A stretch of DNA of 64,000 nucleotides from Malachius bipustulatus (lineage: Eukaryota > Arthropoda > Insecta > Coleoptera > Melyridae). Each line of letters opens with the position of its first letter. Within the stretch, counting starts at the first letter, position 1. The position numbers and the translations under genes are program-made. Positions 9,664 through 21,499 of the stretch are shown here, piece after piece. Where the stretch lies: contig OU342636.1 of the NCBI GenBank assembly GCA_910589415.1, forward strand, positions 2,834,437-2,898,436, written 5' to 3'. The notes below the pieces were generated by a model. That model was not told the origin of the DNA and searched no databases. It was given only the letters and a program-made list of their open reading frames with translations.

Positions 9664-9748
9664 CGAGAGGAGCTCTCTCGGAAAAGTTTCTTGTGGAGAC
9701 TTTTCCTTCCTTTTTACAAGGGGGGGTGTGCAGCGTGCCTTGCACGCT
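9664..9748 (+). other. Cluster of three hairpins
   Basis: Three back-to-back perfect or near-perfect stems. 9664-9669/9675-9680 (CGAGAG/CTCTCG, 5-nt loop). 9681-9690/9696-9705 (ten pairs with one G-T, 5-nt loop). 9732-9738/9742-9748 (AGCGTGC/GCACGCT, 3-nt loop). They lie in the retroelement 3' noncoding region. They may be RNA-level signals, but the function is unknown. Confidence 0.55.
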
Positions 9749-10642
9749 ACGTTTTCTTTTTCAAAATTTTAATTCTCGATTTGGAATATTTTTATAAAGT
9801 TCAGAAAAGTTATGATTGACTGTACATTTTCGCTGATGTAGGAGGCTGTATTAGGCAAAGATCACGAACGAACACCTGGCAGCTATTAAGAAATTCTTGC
9901 TTTTGTTATTTAAGTAAGACGTAGAAAACATGTCTGGTCGATTTTCTGTCCCGGTTCTGGGTTTTCAGAGTTTGAAAAGTATATCATCTTATGCGAATTA
10001 ATTTTCCGCGTCTAATGAGACCACTCTCATCTTGCTACTCTAGATTTCGGATTAGTTATCCAGATAAAACCTAAAAGATTATTTCTTTGGGTGTGGGTTA
10101 AAAAAAAAACATGAAAAGATAGTCGAGAAACCCATAAAGAAACATAAACAACTTGCGTTTCGTTCTGAGACACGACAAGCCTCGGAGATATGCGGATTCA
10201 CGATTGTGAAGTTTAAGTTTGAATAGAGGGAGAACTGGAGAGGTTGGTCGTACTGTCGAGAGTGTGCTGACGTATAAGGTGAAAGATCCGACACCGTCGC
10301 GTGCGAGTTTTACGTGTTGCATACTGTCAATGATGAGATTTGGAGTTGAAAGTGGGTCAACATTTTCGGTTAGACGGTAGTTGGGGCGCATGAGTAGCGT
10401 CGCCCCAGAAAAATTATAAGTAAGGGTAGAGGACGCGTTAGGTTCATTTTTGGGTCTTAGTTCGGGAGATCATGTAGCTTGTCTACAAGTTCGTAAATTA
10501 GTATTAGTCCCTTGTGTGAGCACCCATAGACGTTATTATGGTGAAGTTGTTTCCGTGAAAGATGCAGTCTTACGTGAGTAATCTTTTGAATTTAATTTTG
10601 GTCATTATAACTAATGTTCGCTTTCTTGTCTTTACAGACAAG

Positions 10643-11010
10643 GGACGTAGTCTTGGACGTAGTCTTGGACGTAGTCTTGGACGTGGTTTTGGACTTACGT
10701 ACTACTAGATTAAGTTTTGGAACGTAGTTTTGGGATGTAGTTTTGGACGAAGTTTTGGACTTACTTACTTATTATTGGATTTAGTTTTGAACGTAGTTTT
10801 GAACTTTAGTTTTGATTTACTTTTGAGCTTCAAGTTCTAGAGTGTTAGATTCCAACTTCTAGTTTCAATTTTTTAACTACTAATTTCCGACTTCCAGTTT
10901 TTGATTTCGAACTTTGAATTTCTAAGTTTTAACTTTTGATTCCTGAATGTTAATTTCGAACTTCTAGTTTCTGAGTTTTGAGTTCCAACTTTCAAATTTC
11001 TGATTCACAT
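10643..11010 (+). repeat. 12-bp tandem repeat grading into a degenerate minisatellite
   Basis: Four near-perfect units of GGACGTAGTCTT start at 10643, followed by looser 12-13-bp variants and then degenerate GAACTTCTAGTTTC-like units to about 11010. No coding potential. Confidence 0.7.
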
Positions 11011-11936
11011 GAAAGTTTACATAAAGATTCGATCATGTGGAGGCTTAGGTAGGTACCTACCTAGGTAGGTATACTAACCTGTGTGAAGGGTGATATTTGA
11101 AGAAGCTTGGAGAAATAAAGAAGAGTGGTGGAGTTTGGTTTGGAGGCATGGAAGGTTTCATCAGGCAGAGGTTCTAGCGCTTTTATATTTGGTCGTCCCA
11201 AGGTAGCAGGGGGAGCAGTCCAGCTCATCCGGCACCTGGAGCACCAACCAAGGGGTGCTAACACCAGTGCAAAGGCAGTTCCAGCAACCATGCCGGCCTA
11301 GTCTTTGATCATCGCGCTTAGGTTAGAGGAACCTTAGTTCGTCAGTTTTTGAGATGGAGTTTTGAATAATAAGGTATGTCTTTATAAGTGAATAAACTTT
11401 GGCTATTTTCCGACAATCCAGAAAATTAAATAAATTCAAGTACAGTGTTTAATTGATTTCATCACCTATGACTTTCTAAGTGAAACTGATTTGTGGTAAT
11501 ATGTTATGAACTTTTATTGTGGTCAACAAGTGACTAATGTAATGGTTATGTGTAAAAATAATTTATTAAATTTATCGTGTGTGTTTAGGATTTTGAGTTA
11601 GAGATGATCATTTTGCAAATTAAATTTTGAATTTCAGATTTTGTAGGTAGATACCGATTTTTATATTGAAACTTTTGCTTAAGATAAATTTAAATTTTTG
11701 ATAAATAACATCTGATCTAACTCCGAGTTCTATTCAGAATCATACCTATGTGTTATAGTTTAGAAATTGTTTAATAGAATTTGAGCTTTGGAAATTTTTA
11801 TCTGAACTATTGAAATGATATAGGTACCTATCTTGAATTTTAATCATGTAAGTTTGATATCATTGGTAATAAGGTAATATTTATGTTTGAATATTTGAGT
11901 CAGGATTACTGATTTTAATTATTAAATTGATTGTTG

Positions 11937-12551
11937 ATATGTAAGATCTATTGGTGATTGCCAGTCTATTGTACTGATGATGAAATTGATTTTAATAAAT
12001 CTTTGTATTAAAATTCAACAATTTTAGAGTTTTGAGAATCAACCCTCCTCATGTTCTTTTAAATCATTTATTCAATAAGTAGAATAACATCAAGAATAAG
12101 GTGATATATTCTGGTATATTTTGGTGGGGTTTATCAATTTTTTTTTGTTATTGTTTGTAAAATTGTTAGGAGTTACTACGGGTCCAGTCTGGTTCGGTGA
12201 ATGCTGGATTTTCCAGAGGAAGGCCACATTTATCTGTCCCGGGCTGGATAATCACAACGAACATTTTGATTAAGTTTGGTTTTGATTTGATACTTTGGAA
12301 ATTTAGACGATCACTTTTCAAAATTTAAAGTTTATTTTTGTTTCGACATTTAGAATATTTGGGTGGGGCATTCCAAATTTGATATGTTCCACTCGACAGG
12401 CCAATGTGGCTAATGTTACAAATTTGCCTAGTCACATTGAGATCTGTCAATAGCCACCTCCTTCCTTTCGGGGTTAAGGTAAGTGAATTATTATTTTTTT
12501 TTATTGTTCAACTTTTTGAGTGGGAGTAAGCGAGGGGGAGGAAGGCTCCAA
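11937..12551 (+). repeat. 3' LTR of the first gypsy element (right part at least)
   Basis: Matches 1-615 throughout, as far as read. The true left boundary is upstream of 11937, because the 5' copy is cut by the window start. The right end is ...GGCTCCA near 12550, followed by ATACGTCC, which is not in the 5' copy. Confidence 0.9.
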
Positions 12552-13600
12552 TACGTCCTCCTTTAATAAGTTAGTAGTACCTAGGATTGTTTCCTAAATT
12601 GAAATTGGTTTCTCTCAAATTGTTTTTTACTTGTTCTGAATTTGACTTTACATATTCTGAATTTGAATCTACTTTTCTGAAATTGAAATTATTTTTTCTG
12701 AACTTGAATTTACTATTCTGAAATTGAACTTCCTTTTACTGAATTGGATTTTACTTTTTCTGAAATTGGTGTTACTTTTTCTGAAACTGACATTGAAAAG
12801 GTATAGACTTAACAATAATAATTGATAAGTTATTATTAATATTCAAACGAATATAATAATTCCTTTATTAATTTTAAAACTACTGCCAGAAGCAATTTCA
12901 ATTTTATTAGGTACACTAGCACGCACATACGCAGGCAACAGACACAACAAACAACGAACGACGCAACGAATACGCAATACGACGATTATGTAGTTGGAGT
13001 GGCGGCGTCGACCAATCGGAATCGAGTTCGTCAGCGAGACGGTTATATGAATTAAAGTTTAAATTGAAAATAACTTTGTACTTAATTGTACGACACAAAA
13101 ATTTAGTAATAACTAAAATTAAATTACGTTTTTGAATCAACCAGTATTGAATTGGTTTAAGTAACAATATAATTGAGGCAATTGCACATACAGGGTTCTC
13201 CGCACATAAAGTAAGGTAATTCTTACAATTAAATATTGTTTGCAGATATTTTATATATTTTGGATTGAGTCAATTAAATCTTACTTGCCGGGATTAAAAA
13301 ACGTAAGTACAAGAAAGCGTTTAATTGACTCAATTAAATATTTAGTGAGAGGTGACGAATATCTTAAAAAGTAAAATGAATTTATTTTAATTTTAATTCT
13401 GTCAAGTCTTTTTCAATTCACTGAAATAAAAAAGGCTCAGTTAATGCATTTAATTGGCCCAATTGTAAAAATTTGAAAATTCAATTAACATTTTGTCTTC
13501 GCAATTAGTTCTTTGGTAATGGTAATCGAATGTTACTTGGCCTAAATAAAATTGGCCAATTAAATGATTGAATTGGCTCAAGAATAATATTTTTCTTTGT
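12552..13600. other. AT-rich flank with simple repeats, no gene
   Basis: 12625-12800 is a degenerate repeat of TTTTTCTGAAATTGAA units. 13255-13590 contains several inverted copies of an ATTGAGTCAATTAAA-like motif (for example 13263 against 13343). No credible ORF or RNA gene. Confidence 0.6.
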
Positions 13601-14200
13601 GTATGTTTTTTTAAATGGAATGCTCCTATGTTATTGCATTTTTAGATTGTCTGAGAAGAGAAAATAAGATTGGTTTTTACAGTTGGTGTTTAAATTATGA
13701 AGTTTTTGAGTTATAAACAAGTGAAAATCGTCATTTTTCAAGTTCAAGGCCCTGTACAACGAAAACGGTTCAAGATAGAGAAAAACGGCTTACATGTCCC
13801 TATTTTAACTTTTCATGTACTATCCTATGGTATAGAAACATTTGTACTTTCTTTGGTTTATTTATTTGTCGACACGTGGAGAAATCTCAGAATTTTTCAA
13901 ATTTTTTATCACCCTGTATAAACATTTCATCTACATCATTGGATAGTACATGAAAAGTTAAAATAGGGACATGTAAGCCGTTTTTCTCTATCTTAAGCGG
14001 TTTTCCTTGTACAGGGCCTTGAACTTGAAAAATGACGATTTTCACTTGTTTATAACTCACAAACTTCTGAATTTAAACACCAACTGTAAAAGCGAATCTT
14101 ATTTTCTCTTCCCAGGCAATCTAAAAATGCAATAACATTGGAGCATTCCATTTAAAAAAAAACATAACTTTGATATGTTTCATGATTTTGGGACACCTGT
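13601..14200. mobile_element. Palindromic non-autonomous element (foldback), copy 1
   Basis: The left arm (about 13605-13830) is the reverse complement of the right arm (about 13915-14160). Both run from GGAATGCTCC through a GTTATAAACAAGTGAAAATCG stretch to a TACATGTCCCTATTTTAAC stretch. The same core sequence occurs in the palindromes at 39389-40238 and 43339-43960, so this is a family. The right end is followed by GGGACACCTGTAC, a terminus seen again near 16125. No ORF of its own. Confidence 0.75.
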
Positions 14201-14339
14201 ACATTATGAATATAATTTTAAAACGTACCTCTGCCAGGTCTCTATCCACTCCAAAAATAAAAAGATCCTAAAATCCAGAGACACGGCCATAAATTTCCGT
14301 GGCGTATACCGTGAATAACCCTGTATACTTCGATTTAAA

Positions 14340-15767
14340 CATAACGCTTTAAAAAATACTCCAAGGCTAACAAACAATTTAACTGTTCAAGAATTAGATA
14401 AGGCTCTAATTTGCCTGATCAAAATTGCTCAAAAAAATGTTTTCTCTACGGAAATTGCTATCCTAATGAAAAACAAAACTTTGAAGCATAACGCAGTAAT
14501 ATCATATCGTTGAACCCATTCTTAGACAAAAACGAAGTTTTGAGGGTTGGGGGTAGAATGAAACATGCAGCTAACATAACATTTTCACAAAAACACCCTA
14601 TTATATTACCAAAAAGGCATACACTAACCGAACTTATCATACGGTATGAACATTATAGACAATTACATGCAGACACACAAGCATTATTATCATCTTTGCG
14701 TACCAGATACTGGATTATTTCTGGAAAAAATATGATCAAGGGCGTGTTAAGAAAGTGCATTGTATGTTTTCGGACAAAGCCAAGCGAACTAAAACTTTTT
14801 ATGGGAGATTTACCTGAAGAACGTGTCACTCCTTCACGTCCATTTCTACATATACAGGAATTGATTACGCTGGCCCATTTAACATGAAAACTAGTAAACT
14901 AAGAAATGCAAAAATTGTGAAAGTATATCTGTGCATATTTGTGTGTTTCAGCACTAAGGCAAGTCATTTAGAGTTAGTTGTCGACCTGTCGACGGAAGCA
15001 TTTCTGAACTGTCTCAAGCGGTTCATAGGCAGACGTGGTAAGCCAATCAAGCTATTTTCAGACAATGCAACCAATTTTAGAGGAGCTGATAATTCACTCC
15101 AAGAATTTGTATCTTATATAAATCAACCAAATGTTCAGTCCAAAATCATTGATTTCACGACTTCAGAGTCAATATCCTGGAAGTTTATCCCAGCGAGATC
15201 TCCTCATATGGGTGGAATCTGGGAAGCTGCAGTAAAATCTGCAAAATTTCATTTACGACGTGTAGTCGGTAATCAAAGTTTAACTTATGAAAATTTTAAC
15301 ACTATAATAATTCAAATTGAGGCTTGTATGAATTCCAGACCGCTCACTCCTATTTCAACAGATCCCAATGATATTCAGCTCTCACACCTGGTCATTTTTT
15401 GATCCTTTCTCCTCTTACTTCTATTCCTGAACCAAACTATTATAACCTGAATACCCCAATCAATCATCTTAACGAGTATCAACGGCTAACTAGGACGCTA
15501 CAATCATTCTGGTCACGTTGGTCAAGCGAATACTTAACAGAACTTCAGCAACGCACCAAATGGAAGATCAAGAATCAAGAGATGCTGAAACCTGGTCTGT
15601 TGGTACTTATCAAAGACCCTCTCAGTCCTCCAATGAACTGGAAAATGGGACGCATTTTGGAAGTCTTTCCAGGGAGTGATGGTGTAGTGCGAGTGGTATC
15701 TTTAAAAACTCCCACTGGCGAAACAAAGGCGATCAACTTCAAAAATATGTCTTTTACCGATCTATAA
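14340..15767 (+). pseudogene. pol: BEL/Pao pol 3' remnant (integrase and C-terminal domain)
   Basis: Broken C-terminal part of a BEL/Pao polyprotein spread over several frames. 14510-14887 gives the RVGGRMKHA segment and the zinc-binding region (an RYWI context followed by CIVCFRTKP). 14884-15402 gives the integrase core (SDNATNFRGA and GGIWEAAVKS) ending in NSRPLTPIS. 15399-15767 gives the DUF5641-like C-terminus (WSRWSSEYLTELQQRTKW, LVLIKD, GRILEVFPG). Frameshifts lie near 14870 and 15398, and a stop breaks the frame near 14507. The 5' part of the element is absent. Its 3' LTR follows at 15860. It is distinct in sequence from the intact BEL at 56043, so it is another, older family. Confidence 0.88.
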
Positions 15768-15847
15768 TGATGTAGATTCGGTTGTGAATTGATTTTTATG
15801 TATATAAATGTTTAAATTTATCTTTTTCTTGAAACTGATAGTTTCAA

Positions 15848-16088
15848 AGGGGGGCGGCATGTTTATGCTAATATTGACAAATTTTTTTAATTCGAATTTG
15901 TTTATTATGTTATTGTTTCTGTGACAAAATGTAAGCATAGCAACATAATTAATGACATTACGTTGGTTAAGCGCGAGCAGCATTAAAAGTATTTTTCATA
16001 ACAATCATATATAATTTTATTTCTAATATCAATCAATTAATTATCATTTAAATAACAAATATCTAGAAATCCTACCATCATCAAACAA
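15848..16088 (+). repeat. Polypurine tract and probable 3' LTR of the BEL remnant
   Basis: AAAGGGGGGCGG (about 15847-15858) is followed by TGTTTATGC. This matches the layout of the intact BEL in this window, where a GGGCGG stretch precedes an LTR starting TGTTACG. The right LTR end is uncertain (near 16088), because no 5' LTR remains for comparison. Confidence 0.5.
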
Positions 16089-16149
16089 TAACTTTGATAT
16101 GCCACTCTCATATGGGACACCTGTATATTTATATACATATAGATATTTC

Positions 16150-16535
16150 AAATGACATTAGGAATTATTTGGGTATGTAGTCGTTTTAAGAAAAGAACTT
16201 TTTTTTTCTATGCCAAGCTTTCGAATTTAATTTTATTATTCTTATGTCAATAATTTTTAGACTATTAGAAAAATTTTTTTTTTTATAATTTTGGCCAAAA
16301 TTAAAATTCAAATTTCATTACTATGATTTATTATATCGTTTTTATTGCTGTTGAATTTACAAATTTTATGATTAACAATTTACAAGAACTTTTAAGATTT
16401 TAATCTCAACTTCTATAGCCCTGGTGAAGAATTAAAATTAAATTGGAAAGCTTATTGGCATAGAAAAAAGAGTGTTCTTTTCTTAAAACAACTACATTCC
16501 CAAATAATTCCTAATAACATTTATAATAGGACAGT
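16150..16535. mobile_element. Palindromic AT-rich element
   Basis: The left arm (about 16150-16250) and right arm (about 16435-16535) are inverted copies, about 95 bp each. Both contain GGAATTATTTGGGTATGTAG-type and TCTATGCCAAGCTTTCG-type stretches, with a central AT-rich spacer. No ORF. Confidence 0.65.
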
Positions 16536-17175
16536 CAAACCCAACTACTAATTTATATATTTCTACGAAATCGCGAAATTTCGATTTTAAAAACGCTCCT
16601 GTAGCTTTATCTTACAAGAGTAGTGTACGAAATTTGGATCCTTGTAAAACTTTGGAATGATTTTAGACTTTCGCTGAAAAATTTCCAAAAGTCGAGTTAC
16701 TTCTACAGTGTCCTTTCAAAATTCCAGAAATCCGGTTTTTGTCATCTCATTTCAGGTCACAGTTTTCAATCTAGGGGGCTGAAATTTTTGTGGGAGTAAC
16801 ACATCCACAAGGAGTGGTCTGGAATTGCACTTGAGCCAAATCGGCCGAGCCGTTTCAAAATATGGCGGCCATTTGAATTTTCGGAAAATTGCCTATTCTT
16901 TGAACTGCCCCACAGACCGGCTTGAATTAGGTATACAGGTGTCCCCAGTTTTTTTCCCAACAAAATTTTATAATTAGATAGTAAATTTTCTTGTCAGTAA
17001 AAAGTTTTATAGGTAAAAACTTGGTATTGTTATGGTTTGTAGAGTTAACCTATAAATTCCTATTGAAACTCAAATTTAAATTTCTTTGGGTTTTATTACA
17101 ATAAGAAATTTTCCCAACAATAATACTTACAATTAACGAACTTAAGAATAACGTAAAATTACTCACAGTTTGTTC
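16536..17175. other. Noncoding, fragments of other repeats
   Basis: A TATACAGGTGTCCCC terminus near 16932 is the inverse of GGGACACCTGTATA near 16125, so ends of CAGG-type elements are scattered here. Nothing else is recognisable. Confidence 0.5.
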
Positions 17176-17454
17176 CATAATAATAATAATATCTCTCTTT
17201 ATTGTACGTAAAATTACAACAATCATTGCATCAGTACAATAGTTTTAAATAGAGTAAAATGTCGTGAAAACAAACAACGAACTAATCCAAACAAATCGCA
17301 TGCGTATTCAAAAGGTGGTACGCACGCGATTGAACAAAGAAAGCTTGAACATAGCAAAAAGTGTACATTAAAACATTAATCTATCTATAAATAGTACCTA
17401 ATACTATATCGTCATATTAAGTCGAATTGACTAGATACTAGCAAACGAAAGTAT

Positions 17455-20430
17455 CTATATTTTCAAGTGTTTAAGTCGGGAAGGAAGGGGGGGGGGGGTG
17501 GAAGACAGTATGTCCATGGTAGTATATGGTTCAAGATCTGTGAGATGTTTCCGCAGATATAACTTGAACTGAGAGAATCTGACGGTTGAGCAGGGATGGG
17601 CGTCTACACACCTCCCTTAATAATCTACACGTGCGTGTAAAATATAGGTAGAATATGTCAAATATGTAGACAATGTAGAATATGTAGAATTTACATGTCA
17701 GCTGTCAATAGTGTCAGTCAAGTCAATACATTACAGAAACAGAAAAGTCAACTGTCAGTTCGTGTTTTGCGTTTGTGTTTGCGTTTATGCGTTTGTATAC
17801 CCATTAATATTAATGGCGCCGAATGCGGAATATTGAAACTTAATAAGTAAAATGGTTTTTATCATTTATAAATGACAAAATTTTTGTTATTGATTTTATT
17901 TGAAGGTAATAACAATGTCGAATAATGGATTTATTAAAGATTATTGAGTGAATAATGATTATTCCTTTATTAGGGCAAATCATAAAACCAGGCGGCAGGC
18001 GGCGCAATATGGGTACACCCCGTCGAAAGCCATGCAAACATCAATCATGTTGTCTGCTGTTATATTTCTCTTCTGTTGGTGCCTTACATCCATAAAGGCC
18101 TAGCCAAAGCTCTTTCACTTTTAATAAATTCCCGAAGTAGGTACTGGGTACTGGCACTTGGCACTACTGCCCTATTTTATTTCACACGGAACTATCCTTA
18201 ATTATTATTAATATTATGTTCCATTTATTTTAATCATAAATTAATATTCATGAAGCAAGCCAAAACTAATTATCAATTACTTCTAGCCCTCACGTTATAA
18301 AAAGATGATAAGGATAAGAAAAGAGGAAAAGACGTGAAAATGAATTATTAATATTCATAACAATAACCTGCTGAAATTTCTCTTTTTTCTTCTGCTAACA
18401 GTATAAAACTGAAGTTCGACATATTGACGTTTGACATATACGACGTTTATGAAAGCTGATATTTTCTACCTTTTATCTACATGGAAAACAATTTCTACAT
18501 CTACACGATATTTTACATGTAAAATATAGCATTTTCTACACGACATTATTGACACGCCCATCCCTGCGGTTGAGGGGTCAAGTCGGAAATGGTTTAGGTA
18601 TTTTATAGACGCGCATGTAAACGTCTTTTCAGAGGACGAGAGGTGGTGGGTTGGTAGTTTAAATAGATTGAATCGAGTATGATAGTTGTGTGAGAATCGG
18701 AAAGGATCAAGTTTAGTCTGATTTTTGTAAATAAGTTTGAGGAGGGAGAAAACATACAGGGCGGGCAATGTTAGTATACCAAGTCGTCTGAATTGTCCCC
18801 TGCAAGACTCGCGGATGGATAAATCTGCCAGGATCCTGAGAGCCCTCTTCTGAAGAAGGAAGACTTTACTGAGGGACTTCTCAGTGCTGCCCCAGACGGC
18901 GATGCCATAGGCTACGTGACTATAAAAATGTCCATAATATGCAGAGAGCAGAATATTATGGGAGACAGTGTGTTGGAGTCGTCTCAAAAGGAAACAGGAG
19001 CTAGCTAGTCGGTGGCATAAGAGGTCTGTGTGAGCTGCCCAGTTTAGATTTTGATCGATGTGAAAGCCTAAAAATTTCACGACCTCTCTGGGCTTAATCA
19101 GGGAATTTTCATTCGGGATGTCAGGTAGGGGTGGTAGACGTGATCCGGAAGAATGAAAGTCTATCAATTCAGTTTTTGTCAAGTTCAGTTTTAGTCTATT
19201 GACTCTAAGCCATGTAGAGGCTTTTTCCAGTGGGTCTTGAACGGTTGATATAATTTCCGAAATGTCGCTTGTCTTTATCTTAATGAGAATGGTTGTATCG
19301 TCTGCATAGTTGACACAGATGGAATTTGAAGATGTTATTTTGGGACCTAATTCGTTGATGAAAATGAGGAACAGGAGTGGACCAAGGACACTGCCCTGTG
19401 GAACTCCAGACGAGACAGGAGCAAAGAGGGACCTGGTCACTCGGCCATCTGACCCAATCAATTCCACTGCTTGAGTTCGACCCTGCAAGTAACTGGAGAA
19501 CCAGGAGAGGGCCAGTCCGCGTATACCCACAGCCTGCAGTCTTAGAAGGAGGCACTCATGACACACACTGTCGAATGCCTTGGAGAGGTCCAGAAGCCAT
19601 CCTACCGTGCGGGTGCCGTCCTCCATTCCCCCAGAGATATACTCCGTCAGTTGGACAAGAGCAGTCTCAGTAGATCTGTTCCTTAAGAAACCATGTTGGG
19701 AGTCGGACAGAGTCCTAGTCTTTTCAAGAAAGTCCAAGAGACGGTGGGAAACCAGTGACTCAATAATTTTGTCAAAGACCGAAAGCAGGCTAATCGGTCT
19801 GTAATTCTCGGGATTTTTTCTGTCGCCTTTTTTGAAAATGGGTTTAACGAGTGCGGCTTTGAGTTGTTCGGGGAATACACCAGTCAGAAAGGAGCTATTT
19901 ATAATATCTGCGAGTGGATAAGCCAGCACGGATATGCAGTGTTTGGCAATGAAGGAGGGAATCTCATCTAGGCCCGATGACATTTTGCCCTTAAACCTGA
20001 GGACGACGTGATTGATTTCCCCGGGTGAAGTGGGGTAGAACATGAATGACGAAGAAACAGAAGTTGCTACGTTAGAACCATGAGTATGATTGTAGACGAG
20101 GGAATCATTTGAGAGAAAAACGCTATTAAGCATTTCGCACATTTCCTCAGGATCCTCCGAAGTTGTACCCTGAAAGTTCAGCTCTACGATTTTTTGAGAA
20201 TGGGTCGCCGACTGGCGGTGTTTGTTTATAAGGGTCCACCCAGATTTAATTGGATTTTCAGATTCGCTAATGAAGATATCATTGCGTCGTTTTGTTTCCT
20301 GCCTTATCAAGTACTTAAACTTTCGTTGCAGAATAATGAGTTGTGATTTGAACTGGGCGTTGGAAGTATTTTTCAGAGGACTGAGGAGATTAATTTTGTC
20401 GTAGAGTTGGCGTATTTCGGGGGTGAGCCA
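17455..20430 (-). pseudogene. LINE ORF2 reverse transcriptase (interrupted)
   Basis: An open frame enters near 20430 and reads through the connector, then the RT fingers and palm. Visible motifs are a KPIFKKGD...NYRPISLLS block, SDSQHGFLRNRSTETAL, LDLSKAFDSV, SSGVPQGSVLGPLLFLIFINEL and the catalytic YADD. These are typical of the CR1/L2/Jockey group. No endonuclease domain is left because the 5' part is missing. The current ORF stops at 18466, but its last 30 or so residues are encoded by the inserted hAT-like element. The native C-terminus continues at 17590 and stops at 17455, after a C12 run. RT residues look intact, but truncation makes the copy dead. Confidence 0.85.
17591..18566. mobile_element. 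hAT-like non-autonomous element, 976 bp
   Basis: Terminal inverted repeats CAGGGATGGGCGT match over 13 bp. A perfect 8-bp target duplication CGGTTGAG lies at 17583-17590 and 18567-18574. An 8-bp duplication with CAGGG-type ends is the hAT signature. There is no transposase ORF inside. It inserted into the LINE coding region. Confidence 0.85.
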
Positions 20431-20589
20431 TCTGGGCCCATTATTCTATTACCTTGATGAATCTTCTTAGTCTCCGACTTTCTGTCATTTTTTCTTGACA
20501 GAAGTCCCTCGTAGGTTAACGAAAGGAATAACCCACGGAATCAGCTGTTGAACAAAGCTTGAAGTCAACTCTAGTAGCCTTGCTGTTTG

Positions 20590-21480
20590 TGTGTCAGCAA
20601 TTATATCAATGTAGATCTCTGCACGGATATATCCAATTCCTGCTACGTTTTTCTATCTTCAATGTCAAAATCGCAGAATCCAAATCGCTGCACGGCTGTA
20701 CCCAAATCAACTGCAATTGTCAGCTACCAGCTAGACAAATCTCTGCACGACTGTATCCAAATCAATTATTGCTGTTGTCATCAGCTACCAGCTAACCAAA
20801 TCTCTGCATGGCTGTATCCATAGAGATAGGAATAGAGAGGAGACGACATGACGTGACACAGATGGGATCAGGTCCGCCATATTGATACGACTTTTATGTC
20901 AAACTTATGCTATTGTCTTGAGTGAAGGCTTTTTGTGATGTTTCATTTGATTTAAGGACTGGCTTTAAGATTTTTGGTGTTAAATCGAAAAAACAAAGAT
21001 GGTTTCTTGTGCAGTTCGTATACCTGCTGTAGTAGAGACTGCGTTGATAAAAAAAATCCTCCGAAATAACATTCCAAAGGTAAGTATGTCAACAATATAC
21101 AGGACCGTACCTATTTGCATAGTATACTAAAAATCTAAAATTGAAAATGACCATGATTATTTGCCGGATATTTTATATTCTTTTATTATTGACTTGAAAA
21201 ACACAAAAGTCTGCAATATCCATCTGAAGACGTGTTAAAAATATGTATGAAATGTGAGAAACATTTTTATTTATGAAAATTTTGCAAATAAAAATTAAGT
21301 CTGACCCTGTCGAGACGCCATATTGTTACTCCTATAAGCTCCACCCAGTGATGCCGTTTTTTAATGTAATATTAGGTGATCATAGCGGCTCCTTTATTTT
21401 CTATCTCTATGGCTGTATCCAAATCAACTGCAGTTGTCAGCTACCAGCTAATAACCAAATCTCTCCTTCTAACCTATATG
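20590..21480. repeat. Minisatellite of about 60-70 bp units, split by an insertion
   Basis: Units carrying AAATCTCTGCACGGCTGTA and a CAGCTACCAGCTA motif repeat from about 20600 to 20818 and resume at 21412-21480. The break is the 593-bp element at 20819-21411. Plus-strand frames through it (for example 20559-20823) are repeat artefacts. Confidence 0.75.
20819..21411. mobile_element. Small CATAGA-ended element with 8-bp target duplication
   Basis: The ends are CATAGAGATAGGAATAGAG and, inverted, CATAGAGATAGAAAATAAAG. A perfect 8-bp duplication GCTGTATC lies at 20811-20818 and 21412-21419. 8-bp duplications with CA...TG ends fit the P-element superfamily; hAT is the alternative. It contains a short ATG-led frame at about 20999 running into a good splice donor (AAG|GTAAGT near 21079), possibly the remains of a transposase first exon. 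That part is speculative. Confidence 0.75.
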
Positions 21481-21499
21481 TTTCTGCTAGTAGTCAGCT

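Larger units (their letters stand above)
6089..11200 (+). other. Very long noncoding 3' region of the first gypsy element
   Basis: More than 5 kb between the pol stop and the 3' LTR lacks any credible ORF; the longest frames are short and low-complexity. It contains several tandem repeat blocks and duplicated hairpin domains, listed separately. There is no second set of retroelement genes and no env-like frame. A purine stretch (GCAGGGGGAG near 11207) could be the polypurine tract, but the exact start of the 3' LTR cannot be fixed. The right limit given here is therefore approximate. Confidence 0.75.
1..12551 (+). mobile_element. Ty3/gypsy LTR retrotransposon, 5' end cut by window
   Basis: Positions 1-615 recur at 11937-12551 with no difference that I can see by eye, so they are the LTR pair of one element; the 5' copy starts before the window. 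Between them lie a leader, gag, pol in another frame, and more than 5 kb of noncoding DNA before the 3' LTR. Order PR-RT-RNase H-IN defines a Ty3/gypsy element; no env-like ORF is seen. Apparently identical LTRs and open gag and pol imply a recent insertion. The 5' boundary of the LTR, and so the full size and the target duplication, cannot be set because the left end is missing. Confidence 0.93.
17176..20450 (-). mobile_element. CR1/Jockey-like LINE, 5'-truncated and split by a hAT-like element
   Basis: Minus-strand non-LTR retrotransposon. The 3' end carries an AATAAA-like signal and a (TTA)n tail at about 17176-17191. The coding region runs from 17455 upward and is lost near 20440, in the sequence before the RT. 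The 976-bp element at 17591-18566, flanked by CGGTTGAG on both sides, sits inside the ORF. Removing it with one duplication restores the same frame (984 nt). Truncated and interrupted, so not autonomous. Confidence 0.85.

Noticed and set aside
19280..19804. Several ORFs opposite or in other frames of the LINE RT
   Set aside because: Shadow frames of the reverse transcriptase.
20559..20823. Two plus-strand ORFs of 78 codons with Cys-rich repeats
   Set aside because: They translate the minisatellite units; peptide repeats follow the DNA period.
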